Source: Rotaria macrura
Taxonomy: Eukaryota; Rotifera; Eurotatoria; Philodinida; Philodinidae
Length of the DNA: 64,000 nt
Assembly (NCBI GenBank): GCA_900239685.1
Contig: OENT01000112.1
Span: forward strand, 1-64,000
Reading direction: 5' to 3'
Made by a program: the position numbers and the translations under genes. Shown here piece after piece: positions 1 to 12,287 of the stretch. A model generated the notes under the pieces. The model was not told the DNA's origin. It made no database searches and worked only from the letters and a program-made list of their open reading frames with translations. Every line of letters begins with the position of its first letter. Position 1 is the stretch's first letter.

Positions 1-2763
1 CCATGTGATAATATACGGGATTATTCGTGTGCTCGATTTTTTACTTTGGTGCACCTTATTTAATTTTTTTTCTAAATGATATCATTCAATTATTTGAAAG
101 AAAGTCATACTTCATAATCAACTGATGCTGCGAATACGAGAGAAAAATTACAAGGACAACTTGTTTTCATATGCGTTATACATCGTTACGCAACGAACAG
201 AAAATATGTTTTTTTACGATAATTAATAATTTCAGATACTCCAGAAAACATTCTAGGGAATGTAAAAAACTTATTTAGTTCGAAACCTCAGTAATTACCT
301 ATGATTTTAATCAATTTCATTTGTTTATGCCCAATTTTATGAAATATTCATTCATCTAATGCAAGTAGATAATATCAAACTTAGAAAGTACATATGTATT
401 TGGTTGTCATCAATATTCAGACGATATTATTTTTTTGAAAGAAAAAGAAGGATAGGAAAGTGAATAGGTGAATTTATTTTCTTTTACTGGTTCTTAAATC
501 AGTATATTGATAAGAACGAATGCATGTCTACTGTCTACGTTTGGCTTTTAGCTAAAATCTTTTAAAAATGCAAATGCCTGTTTCATGAATTCAAGGATAT
601 TCTCGGAGAATATTATTGGTAATCGTAGGGAATTTATCGCTTGATAATTAGTATGCTAATTACTCGTTTTGTGAAGGATAACTAAAGTATGTATTTTGTT
701 GAGAATTGGTTTGACGTGAGTATGAAATGTCCATGAGATTATACCAGTGCTATTTCAATAGATATCTGGCTGTTCGAGGACGTCTCGTATCAATAGTATG
801 TCAAGTTTGACATTTTTGCTTATTGTGTCCATTGTAATAGAGCAGATTTCTGATGTGCTGTGGTTGACGTATGGTATAAATTTTCTGAGATCCTATCACA
901 TTCCAACAAACAAATATTCTAGAAACTTTTTCTCCTCGATTTTTCATTCTTGAAGTATTAGTAAAGATAGATATCAGTTCTGCATTGAACCAAAGTAACT
1001 ACTACCCAATTTAGATCATTTTGTTTTTTTTCCCAAAAACAAAGACGAAGAAATTATTTTAGCTGAAACACATCACAATTTTTTGGTTAACAATAATACT
1101 GAAAAATATACGCATGTTCGATAAAATATAGTACGAAAATTTTCAACTGTTTTAGTCAATCAAGCAACCCGAGGATAATTTTCTTTGACGTTAGTTATGT
1201 CGTTTCTCCAGAATAACCTTTAACTTTACCAATAATGGCATGGCAAAGACTAAAGGAGAAAAACCAATGAAACATCATGTTGAAGATTTATTTATTATGT
1301 TTTTAAAATCAAAGTCGTCAATAGAATAATCAATTGACTTATAAAATTTGAATGTTTTCAAGATCGATCAATCAATAAATCAAGTGCACAATGATCTCGT
1401 ACCATCCAATTGAGCCGAATTCATAAATCATTCAACAGAAAATTGTATCACAAGTAAGCTAATGTTGGATGAGAGTAAACAACCAGTCACCTTTTTTTCT
1501 TCTTACTGATAATGCACATGTATTCGGATGGATAAATATACGAATGATGAAAATAGATAGACTATAGAATAGTTAAGCAATAATATTTTGTCGCAATAGC
1601 TTTTATTAGAAAAAATCTTATGCAACGAAAGTAAATTTCAGAACTTCTATCTACGTTGTGTACTTAACCGATGGGATAAGCAAGGTTCACGAAATATTAC
1701 GAGTATTGAATAATCAACCATTCTCATATCATCCGAATAACATAAAATTAATATTCACCATAGAAGTCTATCGGATTTCTAATGAAAAAGTTGTACCGAG
1801 CGAGAAGTACTTTAACGAAGTCATCAGTCAAGCGACAAGAAATATTTTGAAAATTTATTGATGTCTCATGTGAATGCTGTTGCATGCTTTTCTCAACTTT
1901 CCGTGTCACTTTTTACGCAATTATCATATTCAAATTTATTTGCTTGAATTCAACTATGTATTTGTGAAAGGACTGGTATGAAAATAATAATTTTTCTCTT
2001 TCTACTATGTAAAATAACCTGTGATAGCATTATATTTTGCTGCGTAAACGTTTCACGTAGAAAAATAAAGTCACTACGTATCTTATGCCGGGTTCAAGGA
2101 TTTGTAAAGTGCTCCTTATTCTTAAGTGTCATACTATGATTCGGTCTAAACATTAATACATCTATACGTTTCATGATTAATAATCGATCTAGTTGAAAGA
2201 ACATTTATCACAATGTTTACTAACAGAAAAAAATATTCCTTTTCTAATCAAAAAAATAATTGACAGAATGTATCAAAGAATAGATTCTTTTCAAAGTAAA
2301 AAACTTTAACTTGAAATAAAGTTGACGAAGCGAAACATATAGGCGTATTGCAAACGATTTTTTGTCCTTTTTTCTCCGATATAAAATAGGTGTCATTATA
2401 TTGATTGATTGTACAACTTGATCTGAATAGACATTTGGATATTGAAATTATCACATCTTTGATATCATGTGATACTCTTTTTTATGTGTTATACACTGCT
2501 TGTTTATTGATAATAAATGGTGCATGAATTGATTGGTTAGTTACATGATGAAAGTCTAGCACTCTTAGGACGGTCTTGATCGTACCCTAGCTATGTACTC
2601 TTATGCTACAGGTGAATACTTTCCGAACGAAAGAAAATATTTTTTTTTCCTTGAGAAAGCTGAGTGGTAAAATTTTCTATTGATACAATTGGAGTATAAA
2701 ATGTCGTATTCAATACAATTAAGCTCACAATTTTGATCTTGTTCACAAATACTAAAGTTTAGG
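1..2763. other. Upstream region with no recognisable gene
   Basis: AT-rich sequence with frequent stops in all frames. I see no exon chain, RNA gene or long repeat. A 67-codon open stretch at 1658-1861 (+) reads mildly protein-like but starts at a GTG and has no neighbouring exon that extends it, so it is not called a gene. The last few bases before 2764 carry a 3' splice-type AG (2761-2762). Confidence 0.6.
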
Positions 2764-5700
2764 ATGCTATCGAAAAGAAAAGAACAAGCCCGGGAAGCCG
2801 AAGTTGCTATCAATATGAAACAGTCGAATAAATATCCTGCGAGTCAAAATCCTAACGTAAGATTAATGTAATGATTTATTTTTGAAATTTAAACTTTCTT
2901 TGTCTCAGGCATCAGACGCACCATCGACTTACAATAAAATTTTTAATGATGATGATAATTTCGTTAAGAATCGCTCTTTACAACGCTTAGGATCGAAGAG
3001 TAAAAAGAATGGAGATTTCGTCAAGCCTGAGTTACCTGAATTCTTACGAAATATGGGTCCAGGTCTATCTCCACTTAAAGAAAATCCACCGGTTACACTG
3101 TCTTGGCATGATGTTCGGGCTCAAGCACCTTCTAAACAGGGTTTTATCGGGCGAAAAATTAATGAATGTTTAGGTAAAGAAGTTAAAGGACCTAAAGACT
3201 TACTTAGAGGAGTCAGTGGTGTTGTCACATCGGGTGAAATGTGTGCTATTATGGGTGCTAGGTAAATAGAATTTGAATCGAGAGAACAAATTAGACTGCA
3301 ATATGCAACTCGATTCTTTTTTTTATTCAATTCAACTAGTGGTGCTGGTAAAACAACTTTGATGAATATATTGACTCATCGTCGACCTGGTAATCTAAGA
3401 ATCAGGGCTGATGTTCGAATTAATGGTCAGAAAATGAAACGAGATATATCTGGTGTATCAGGTTTTGTTCAACAAGAAGAATTATTTATCGGTGCATTGA
3501 CTATACGAGAACATCTTCGATTCCACGTACGATCTATTTTTTCTTTTCTTTGTTTTTGAAAAACATCAATATTTGATGTTCATTGAAAGTATTCATTACT
3601 TTGTTTTTAGTCGATGCTTCGTCTTGGGAAAGAATTTACAAAAGATGAACGAGATGAACGAGTCAATGAAGTTCTTCAATTTGTACGAGAATTACGATTA
3701 TAAAATATATCTAAACATTGAATAACCAAAAATTCTTCGATTCTAGCTTAACTTAACTAAATCTGAAAATACAACTATTGGCATTCAAGGCATTGTTAAA
3801 GGATTGTCAGGTGGCGAGAAACGTCGTTTAACATTTGCCACCGAAGTTAGTCAACAGTACACATATGTAAAATAAGAACAACTATATGAATGCTATATAT
3901 TCTAGATAATTAGTGATCCTCCATTGTTATTTTGTGATGAACCAACATCTGGGTTAGATTCATCTATGGCATTCATATTAATTCAAGCTATGCGAAAATT
4001 AGCTGATCAAGGCAAAACAATTGTTTGTACGATACATCAACCATCCTCAGAAATATTCTTTCTGTTTGACAAGTAAAGAAATGTTCTTTTTTGTTTCTTT
4101 ATCAAAAAGAAAGTGACTTATCTACTTGTATCTTAGATTGTATTTGTTAGCTGAAGGTCGACTAGCATATTTTGGTTCAATTGAAAAGGCTCCTGCCTTT
4201 TTTCGACAGTATGCATAGACAATTTTGAAAATTCTGTTTCATATTTTACATAAGTGTAGATTCGATATGGAAATTCCGCGTAATTACAATCCAGCTGATT
4301 TTTACATTCAACAACTTGCAATCTACCCCAAGTCCCGCGAAGAGAATCTTGCTCAAATTGAAGTACAGACTTGTTTTTAGTTTCAAACATTATAAGTACT
4401 TGAATTACATTTCAGCGTATATGTGATGCATATGAAAAATCTCCGCAGAATTCTCGTTACATGTCAGAAATAATATCTCTTCATTCGTCGAATACAGACG
4501 ATGAAAAGACTACAATGTTCACACGATTATTCAATAGATATTGTTCAAAAGAGGAAGAAAATGATTTAGATATACAGCACAAAAAAGAATCGAGATATAA
4601 AACCAACAGTTTAACACAATTCCGTTGGTTAATTTGGCGTAATTTTGTTAATCTTTTTAAAAATCCCTTTGAAATTCGACTTCGTATTATACTTGCCATC
4701 GTATGTATTCTAAATTGTTTAGATGATTTTATTTCTTATGATCTTTCATCGATTTTAGTTCGTCGGTGTTCTTATCGGTCTTTTGTATAATAATCTTAAA
4801 TACGATCAAACAGCTGTACAAAATATGAATTCACTCATTTTTTTATTAATTATCAATACATCATTTGCAAATATATTTGCTATTACACAAGTGAATATTA
4901 TCAAAACTAATTATAAACAACAGAAAGTAAACAAGAGTAGTCTTTTCTTTTGTAGAGTTATACCAGAGAATACCCAATATTTTATAAAGAACATGATGAT
5001 GCTGTTTATCGTGTATCTCCATTTTATTTTGCAAAATTTATTACCGAAGTAAGAAAAAGAATTGATACTTTGAAATTTATAAAAATTACGAAACAAATTG
5101 AAAATAATATGTCCAATGCTTTAATAGATACCATTGATTGGATTAGCAACTCTGATACAAGTGACAATAACATATTGGATGGCAAATCTATACCAATCAG
5201 CTAAACGATTTTTCATTTTTGTTGGAATAATCTCGCTAACAAGTTTCGCATCTGTTGGTCTTGGCTCAGTTATATCTGTTATTGCTAACACGGCCGAGCA
5301 AGCTCAAGCAATCCAAATACCAATACTTCTTCCTTTGATGATTTTTGGTGGATTCTTTTTAAACAATCAGTACAAATTTAGATTTTATTTTAGACGATAT
5401 AAATTCTATATTTGTCTTATTATATTTTAGATCTGGTCAAAAGTGGTTGAGTTGGTTGAAATATATCAGTTGGTTTTATTATGGTAATGAAGCTTTAATA
5501 ATCAATCAATGGACAGATGTATCAAATTTACCATGCGACGGCAAGTCTCCGAATTTACCATGTCATCATAATGCAGATGAAATTTTAAAGTTACTTGATT
5601 TTCATAAAGTAAGTAAAACAACTAGCAACACTTTATTTCGAATGGAAATATTTGTATATTAATTCGGTTTTTGTTTTCTCATAGTCTAACATGGGTCGTG

Positions 5701-5786
5701 ATATTGGTCTTATCATTGCCATATGGTTTGCTTTACGCATTTTAAGTTATTTCATATTACAGTATAAAGCAAAATATCATAAATAG
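2764..5786 (+). CDS. ABC transporter, subfamily G (white/scarlet-like half transporter)
   Basis: Fourteen exons: 2764-2856, 2909-3261, 3340-3526, 3611-3682, 3747-3845, 3906-4072, 4137-4208, 4260-4362, 4416-4700, 4759-4890, 4956-5048, 5128-5369, 5431-5608, 5685-5786. They join in frame to about 725 aa, a normal ABCG half-transporter length. The nucleotide-binding domain is N-terminal, the order that defines ABCG. Walker A is GASGAGKTT (residues about 147-155, split across exons 2/3), the signature is LSGGEKRR (255-262), Walker B is [10 protein letters not shown] (275-284) and the H-loop is TIHQPS. A membrane domain of about six helices follows from roughly residue 435, containing the family-typical [13 protein letters not shown] segment, and ends in a basic tail. 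ABCG half transporters dimerise and export lipids, pigments precursors or xenobiotics; the substrate cannot be told here. The white/scarlet/ABCG1-5 placement is by memory of motifs, not a tree. An AG at 2761-2762 is a possible leader acceptor. Confidence 0.93.
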
Positions 5787-5947
5787 TAGCTTTTCTTGTC
5801 GATTTACATTTTTATATATTTATGAATCGATTTCTAAAATAGCGCTTTGTTTATCTATATTTTATTGTTTAAATTTTATTTTTGAGATAGTATTTGTTAC
5901 TATTGTCGTTTTTAGTTTCATTTCGCTCGACTTGACATGCTTCATGT
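5787..5947 (+). other. Short intergenic spacer, ABCG to EF-hand gene
   Basis: Only 161 bp separate two same-strand genes. There is no AATAAA. A T-rich stretch ends in AG at 5914-5915, 32 nt before the next ATG. It could be a leader trans-splice acceptor or the end of a 5'-UTR intron. The two genes may share a transcript, but the evidence is weaker than at the other tandem pairs. Confidence 0.4.
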
Positions 5948-7912
5948 ATGTCTAGTTGGCGATCAAGAAGTTCAAATAAAAAATCTGATAAAAAGCAAAA
6001 TTCACAAATGAATATAAAATCTATACGAACAGATTATTCATCGAATGTATCCACAACCAAACTGACAGATATAAGGAACTCTCAAAGTACGTCAATCACG
6101 CTTAGGCATAGCAACACATCTATTCGGGAGAATACAACTTGGCCACTGGTAAGTAGACAAAGGCAAACATCGATGTCAAGTGATAGGGAAAGATTCGATA
6201 TTGCAGCCATTGCCGAACGTTTTTCATGTTGGGTCATCATTGACATCAATAGCGAAAAACAAAGAACAAGAAATATCTGATGTCACAAAAGTCGCTACAT
6301 CGCTTGAATTGGAAAAAATACTTGATCGAGAATTTCAATCACTTGATATTGATGCAGATGGTTACGTATCAGTCGCTGACTTACAATCAGTATTGAAGTG
6401 AGTTATCATCTTCTTGTTCTTCGTAAGCAGTTTTCGAAAATTTTCGAATCACACGAAACGTTTCTGAATAGCTTTTGACAAATAGTTCGTGTCGGTTTCA
6501 TCCAATTTTGCTATTCGTCGAAGAAAAGATTTAGTTCATGTTTTTCAGATGAGTATAGCTCATTTGTAAACAACATGGTCAAGGCTAATAAAATGATAGA
6601 ATATAAATGCTGTGACAAAATTAACTGACGATTATAAGAGTTCATAATGATCCATGACGATTCTCTATTCAATGTTCTAATTATGTAAAGATAGAGTTTT
6701 ATTCTGTGATATAAATATGCTTTTCTATAGTTGTTAAGTGGTGCAGTAGACAGGTAAAAAACGGATTATTGGATAGGTACACATTAGAATGTAGAAATGA
6801 CTCATTGAGATATTGACTATTACAATCATATAGTTGCATAACGTGATATTTCACCTTGGCGATCAATAATTGCGTTTTTATCTATGCTTTCGATTTGTTT
6901 ACTGATGATCGTGTAATATTTCTTTTTCAACAAGAAAATGTGACATTATTTGCATAAGTAAAAAGAAATATGTACAATTCTTCAAGTTATTTTCTCGTCA
7001 CGAGTCAACACACATAGTTGCCAAGCCCCGTTGAAGTCAAGGTGATAAACATCATTTAACTTGAAATAAGCTGTGACTATATTGAACAGAGTTAGGATCT
7101 AGTAAATTATAGCTGGCAGCGGTACCCTATGTTTCACTAGGAAATCGTCTTTCCTGTGAACAACTGTATGGATTTACTCTATTCAGTGAAACAGTTACAG
7201 AATGCCACAAGGTGTTCTTGCTTTTAGACCGAGTTCTACGCTACGTTTCAAACGAAAATTCCAACTAGATTTGTCTTAGAATTGTTAGATGGCAATCGAC
7301 TAGAAAAAAAAATGAGTATCTTAACAGCAACAAGCTATTAGTCTGCATTCTTCTCATAAGAAGATGTTGCTCCTGAGTACTTTATACATGCGAAACACTG
7401 TTCCAAATTAGAAGTGAGTCGGCACGTAGAAATGTTCCATCGACGTTTTCATATGAAAAGATATGTCCGATCGTCGCATTCTATAGTCAAAAAACAAGTA
7501 ACAATGGATTTAGGCTCTTGTTTTGTTTTCTATTTATCTAAGGAATTTCTCGCATATATGCAATTCAAATGAAATCATATTACGCATTTTCAAAGAACTT
7601 GATATAAATAATGATAAGCGCATATCGAAAGAAGAATTTAAACTGTACAAACGTGTATTATTGGAACAAGACAGACGTTTTCATCGAACATCATTTGAAG
7701 AAAAATTAAGCTCAATATTTGCTTTATTTGATCGGAATCATGATAATTATATAACACCTCAGGAAATTCGTGAAACGATGCATAATTTAGGGGAAAATAT
7801 TGACGATAATCTTATTGAAGAAATGATGCATACAGCAGATACAAATCGTGATGGCCGAATAAGTCGAGATGAATTCGAGAAACTAATTATTCAATTACAT
7901 TCAAAAAAATAA
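5948..7912 (+). CDS. Calmodulin-like protein with four EF-hands and a Ser/Thr-rich N-terminal extension
   Basis: Three exons (5948-6148, 6207-6397, 7543-7912) give 253 aa. The first ~90 residues are rich in Ser, Thr, Asn and basic residues and look disordered. Four EF-hand loops follow at about 114-125 (DIDADGYVSVAD), 151-162 (DINNDKRISKEE), 194-205 (DRNHDNYITPQE) and 230-241 (DTNRDGRISRDE). Loop 1 ends in Asp rather than Glu, and loops 2 and 3 lack the usual Gly at position 6, so affinities may differ between sites. The protein is probably a cytosolic calcium sensor of the calmodulin/centrin/troponin C superfamily; the exact orthologue is not recognised. Intron 2 is 1.1 kb and I found no further exon in it. 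AATAAA follows two bases after the stop (7914-7919). The start is the first ATG of the open frame; an earlier coding exon is not excluded. Confidence 0.85.
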
Positions 7913-7913
7913 G

Positions 7914-7919
7914 AATAAA
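7914..7919 (+). terminator. Poly(A) signal AATAAA for the EF-hand gene
   Basis: Canonical hexamer two bases after the stop codon, implying a very short 3' UTR. The opposite-strand signal for AKAP17A is only about 30 bp away. Confidence 0.55.
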
Positions 7920-7945
7920 GAAAAACAGCTTTCTAATTTTCTTAT

Positions 7946-7951
7946 TTTATT
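7946..7951 (-). terminator. Poly(A) signal AATAAA for AKAP17A
   Basis: AATAAA on the minus strand about 85 nt past the AKAP17A stop. With the plus-strand hexamer at 7914-7919 it marks a convergent gene end. Confidence 0.45.
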
Positions 7952-8034
7952 TGACAACTCAGAAAAAGGAACAAATGACTTGAAGGGCTTTTCTTTTTTT
8001 AATTTTTACATACACCATCATTTTTACTTTTACT

Positions 8035-11000
8035 TCAAAAAACTTTTCGATCAATTATTGTTGTTCGTTTTCGTAGAATATCATCAATTGTTTCATCTTT
8101 TTGATAAAATTCTTTCCGTAATTCATTCAGTTGTGCTTCAATTATTTCTTTATTGCTAGTATTGTTGCTATTATTCATATTAGTTGATGATTTATATTCT
8201 TTAGTTGTTGATTGTGGCAATAATTGAGTAGGCATAAATGGTGTTGCATTATTTGAATTTGTTGTATCAATATCCATACCACGTAAACGTTCTTCTTGAA
8301 GCTCACGTTCTTTTTTGTTTAACTCTTCCTGAGCTATTTGTACCTTTAGAAGAAGAAAAAGCAAAAACATATTTAAGTAGAAAAATATTTAATTCATATA
8401 CTTACTTTAACACGATTAAATAATTCTTCAAGTAATCTCATGGATTCCAATTTTCGATGAGCAATCAACATTTTTCGTTCTTCTAATGCGATTTTCATTG
8501 CTAAAGTCTTTTCTTCATGTTGTCTTTTACGTTCGAGGCGTTTTAATCGACGTTTTTCTTCTCTAGAATATTTACATTGATTGATGTAAAAGTTAGTCTA
8601 TGTAACTATAGTATCATATTCAAAATGTGGGATCTACAGCTATGCTTACTCGTAAATAAAAGGTAAAATGAAATTTATTTTATACAATACTTCGTTTATT
8701 TAAATAACTAATCTGTGGTTTCGAATGAACATTTGAAGATTTTTTCAGCAAAATATTTGTTTGCTTTTAAATCGCTAGACTTTATTGTCGAAAACTAAAG
8801 TATAGTAGACATGAGAATCGTTGTTTATTGAAAAAACTAGTTTGAAATGAAAACTATGGAATTTCCATCATGCTTGTTGAAAACTTGACTGTAAGATCTT
8901 TTTTCTTTCTATCTACTTTTAGGTCAGAAAATGTCTGTAAAAATACTCGATATGAAAGTTTTTATTTTCAAGCTTGATAAATCTTCTTCAATTCACATTT
9001 TTTCTAGAGGCAAATATTTAAAACCTCGACGTTTTTCATTGAGCAAGGGCTTTCATCGAACGTTACTCTTGCGAAGACTGTTGCAGTCGTGTGTGAGTAA
9101 CGGCTGCAGTCGATTAATTTCAACATATGCTAAATTAGTATCTGTTGAAAAGGAAGATAATCTATTCTTCACACAAATATTCTACAACGAAATAAAGTTT
9201 CGCTAGCGACACATGCTTCGAATAACAATTTGAACGACATGTTATATCCAAATTTGAAAAAAGCCATGAAATTATAGAATGAACTCACCGTTTGTTAGTC
9301 GTTGGAAAAAAATCTCCAAGTGTCAACAAGTAAACAACTATCTAGTGTAAAACTATTTCTCTAGTTATACTGGGTTTTTCATTTTTGCCTCTCATTTATT
9401 TTTATTAAAAGTTTTTATTATTTCAGCGATGAAACCGTACTATATATCAATTCGTACATTTACCTTAGAATTCAACGCATCATGATAGATATCAACTCAC
9501 TGACAAATGCACAAACGTCGATTACTTCTTGCAGTATCAATTCTTTTATATCATATTTTCAACATTGATTATATAATGAATGGGCTAAATCAATATTTCA
9601 TTCGTCTAATAATCGACCATATAATTTTTTTATCTGTGCAAAAGTGAACATGCACTATTTAGAACATAAAAAAATATATTTCTAGACATCTGAATGTCTG
9701 GAAATTTTTCGAATAATTCTAAGTTTATTTTGTTGATTTGAAAAAGCGTTGTTCTTTATTATTTTATTGCTTTGAAATAGGAACAGCAAGAGTTACGTGT
9801 GTGTTTGTTATTCTGAATTTGGCCGAAGTACTTCCATTCTTATCTTATAATAATCCTCTCCTATTGCAAGGTAAATCCCACACAAATTGAGACTAAATAT
9901 TACTTACCGTTGTCGACGTCGACTATCTTTCGTAATATCCTTACTTCCGGTTAAATCATCAGCTTCTGCATCCTGTAATTCAATTCTTAGGCTAAAATTG
10001 AGAATGTATATTCGTTCTCATTATTAACGATTAATTTTAAAAGAAAAAAATATTTACCGTTCAATTTCTTTTCGACGTTCATCTTCATCTTTAAGTCGTT
10101 GAGCTTCAGCTTGTTTCAATTTATTCAGTTCCATAGCTTTCATTTGTTCAATGCGACGCTTTTTAATCAGCCGATCAGATAAATGTCTTGTTCGATCGAA
10201 ATCAACCTATGAATTGATATTTCAATATCTACATTCTATTTCGAATCATCTTACTTTAATACTAGCTGTAAAAGCAGTGTTTGTTTCATCAATTAACATT
10301 AGTTTCATGTTTCGACAAGCATCCATCGCTTTAACAAATCCAATGTATTCACTGTATTGTACATAAGCATCGAATGTCGTATCTTGCGATGGTGGAAGGC
10401 TAGTCCCTAATGTGCCGCTTGTCACACGAAATGGATCAAGATAAGGAATGTCACAACAACGTATTTCACCAAATGTGGAAAATACTTGTTGAAGAATTTC
10501 AAGTGATGGCTTGTTTTCTTTATCATCGATCGTAGAAGCTGTGGATGATGAAGGTAGGCCAGTTGGACCAATTGCTGCTGCAGCAACTTGAACAGCTTGC
10601 ATCGGATTTTGTTTTGCCTATAAAGTTAAATTACTAAACAGTTTGAAGAAGCGATATGTGACTAGTAGATGAATCTCATGAGATTGCCATAGTTCGTTTA
10701 ATTTATCAATTAATGTGTATTTCTAATGAGATTATCCAGTTAAGAGGATCTGCCATTGAATTAGCATGCTATCTGTTGAGTTTCCAAAAAAATATTCTAC
10801 TAATACAACTATTTGGTTACAAAAGTTTAATTGGGTACTCACAAAAGTGGTTTTATTTTTCAGTGTGTTCTATGTTTCATGCTAAAAGTATTTTGCAACA
10901 TAATAGCATATTACATTAGATGCTTCAGAAACATGAAGCAAGCAAAACTCGAAAGTACCTTAAAAAAATGTCTACTTATTCTTGACCCACAAGAAAGCAT

Positions 11001-12219
11001 TTTCGATGAGAGACCAGTGATGAACTTGGGAATAGAATTGAAAGTTCTTAACAAAAACGAGATTAATAAGATGAATTTTTTTGTTGTTGTTCTTTTCGTG
11101 TAACTTTTTAGTTTAGATGAAGAAGTCAATTTTTCAAATTTCAACATGAACGGAAAAAAAAACTGATTGAGGTATTGTGCAATCGAACTAGATGAATCTT
11201 TTTGCTAGATGTAACTCGCTCAACATGTTAATGTAGTAGTAATCGGTTCTCATCATAAATTCTATCGACCTACAATAGACAGAAAATCTTTTCTTCAAAC
11301 CAACTTTTCGTAAATAAGGGTCTGACTACTCTTGCACAATATTTATTAGTCTACGTTCACGTAGAACATGAAATTTTGATGACAAAATATAGTATTTGAT
11401 CCATATCCATGATGTTCATTTTCACTAAATATTTGCATCGATACTTTCGATCTATTTATTACTTGTGTAGTTACAAAAAGAACCTGCCCAGTCACTTGAA
11501 GATTAAGTATCTATAAAAAGATAAATCAATAGCACACGTGAAACTAAATAGAGTACTCGAGATACAATATATTTTCTGCAGCCTATGTTTGTATATATCT
11601 ATGAACTCTTTCTAATGTTCAATTACTCATTTCTTTCCTTTTAAATAGTATTATTATGTAGGTTGATTGAACTACCTGAAACCATCGTATTGGTAAACCT
11701 TCAATATGAATCGTATCGGCACGTTCACCTGGCTTTGTTTCGTTCATACTTTTACTTTCACGAAAAAACGTTTCCCACTCAGTCCTCGTTGGATATGGTA
11801 ATTTTGCATCAGCTGCACGTAAACGAAATTCGTGTGCTGTTGATTCCATTCGTATAAGTGTATTATCCAAACGTGTTAAACAACTACGTGCTATTGCTTT
11901 TGATTCTAATTCACCTTCAAAACGATAAAGTTCGCCAGCACTCTTCAATAAACGAAGAAAAACAAAGTCATCCGGTAAAATTAATTCACGTATTTTATCC
12001 ATGATTTCCCATGTTGACATTGTTCCACCGGCAACACGCATTGTTGGTGGAATAGGCACACTTATATTGATACGTGCTATTGGTTTTAAATACATGCGCT
12101 AGAAAAACACGAATAAGAATTCGTATGTGTTATCATCTTGTTGAAAAAAATATTCTTACTAGTGCTTCACACAAATCAACGCGTTCACTTAAATCTTTAC
12201 ATTGTGTAATGTTCGACAT
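8035..12219 (-). CDS. AKAP17A: A-kinase anchor protein 17A (XE7/SFRS17A) homologue
   Basis: Seven exons, 5' to 3': 12160-12219, 11676-12098, 10255-10617, 10058-10206, 9908-9991, 8406-8562, 8035-8343, giving 514 aa. The N-terminal half follows human AKAP17A closely: LYLKP-like start, FRFEGE-type segment, an NETxPGERxDTIHxEGLP block, then an RRM-like part with FGEIRxxDIPxLDP and DAYVQYxEYxGFxxAM. A long Glu/Lys/Arg coiled coil follows. Around residues 392-412 is an amphipathic helix (LESMRLLEELFNRVK) equivalent to the mammalian region that binds the PKA regulatory subunit. In mammals the protein is a splicing-associated nuclear anchor for PKA. Here the tail after that helix is only about 100 residues, Asn/Thr-rich, and lacks the long Arg-Ser tail of vertebrates. 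The ATG lies 13 nt after an AG and 68 nt after the NUDT6 stop. Confidence 0.92.
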
Positions 12220-12287
12220 GATTACAATTAATCTACAAGTAAAATAAATCAATATAGATGCATACATATATTCGTTTCTTCTTGACA
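12220..12287 (-). promoter_or_regulatory. 68-bp intercistronic spacer NUDT6-AKAP17A with candidate trans-splice acceptor
   Basis: Read on the minus strand, the NUDT6 stop overlaps an AATAAA. About 55 nt later a T-rich tract ends in TTGTAG (AG at 12233-12234), then 13 nt, then the AKAP17A ATG. The spacing, poly(A) signal and acceptor are the usual elements of a spliced-leader operon junction. The mechanism is inferred. Confidence 0.5.

Noticed and set aside
1658..1861. 67-codon open frame with protein-like composition
   Set aside because: Begins at GTG, no ATG, no adjoining exons or family motif; AT-rich DNA yields such frames often.
8931..9206. Plus-strand open frame of about 90 codons
   Set aside because: Lies wholly in an AKAP17A intron, no motif and no exon partners.
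10831..11103. Plus-strand open frame containing KQAKLESTLKKCLLIL
   Set aside because: Inside an AKAP17A intron on the opposite strand; no extension by splicing.
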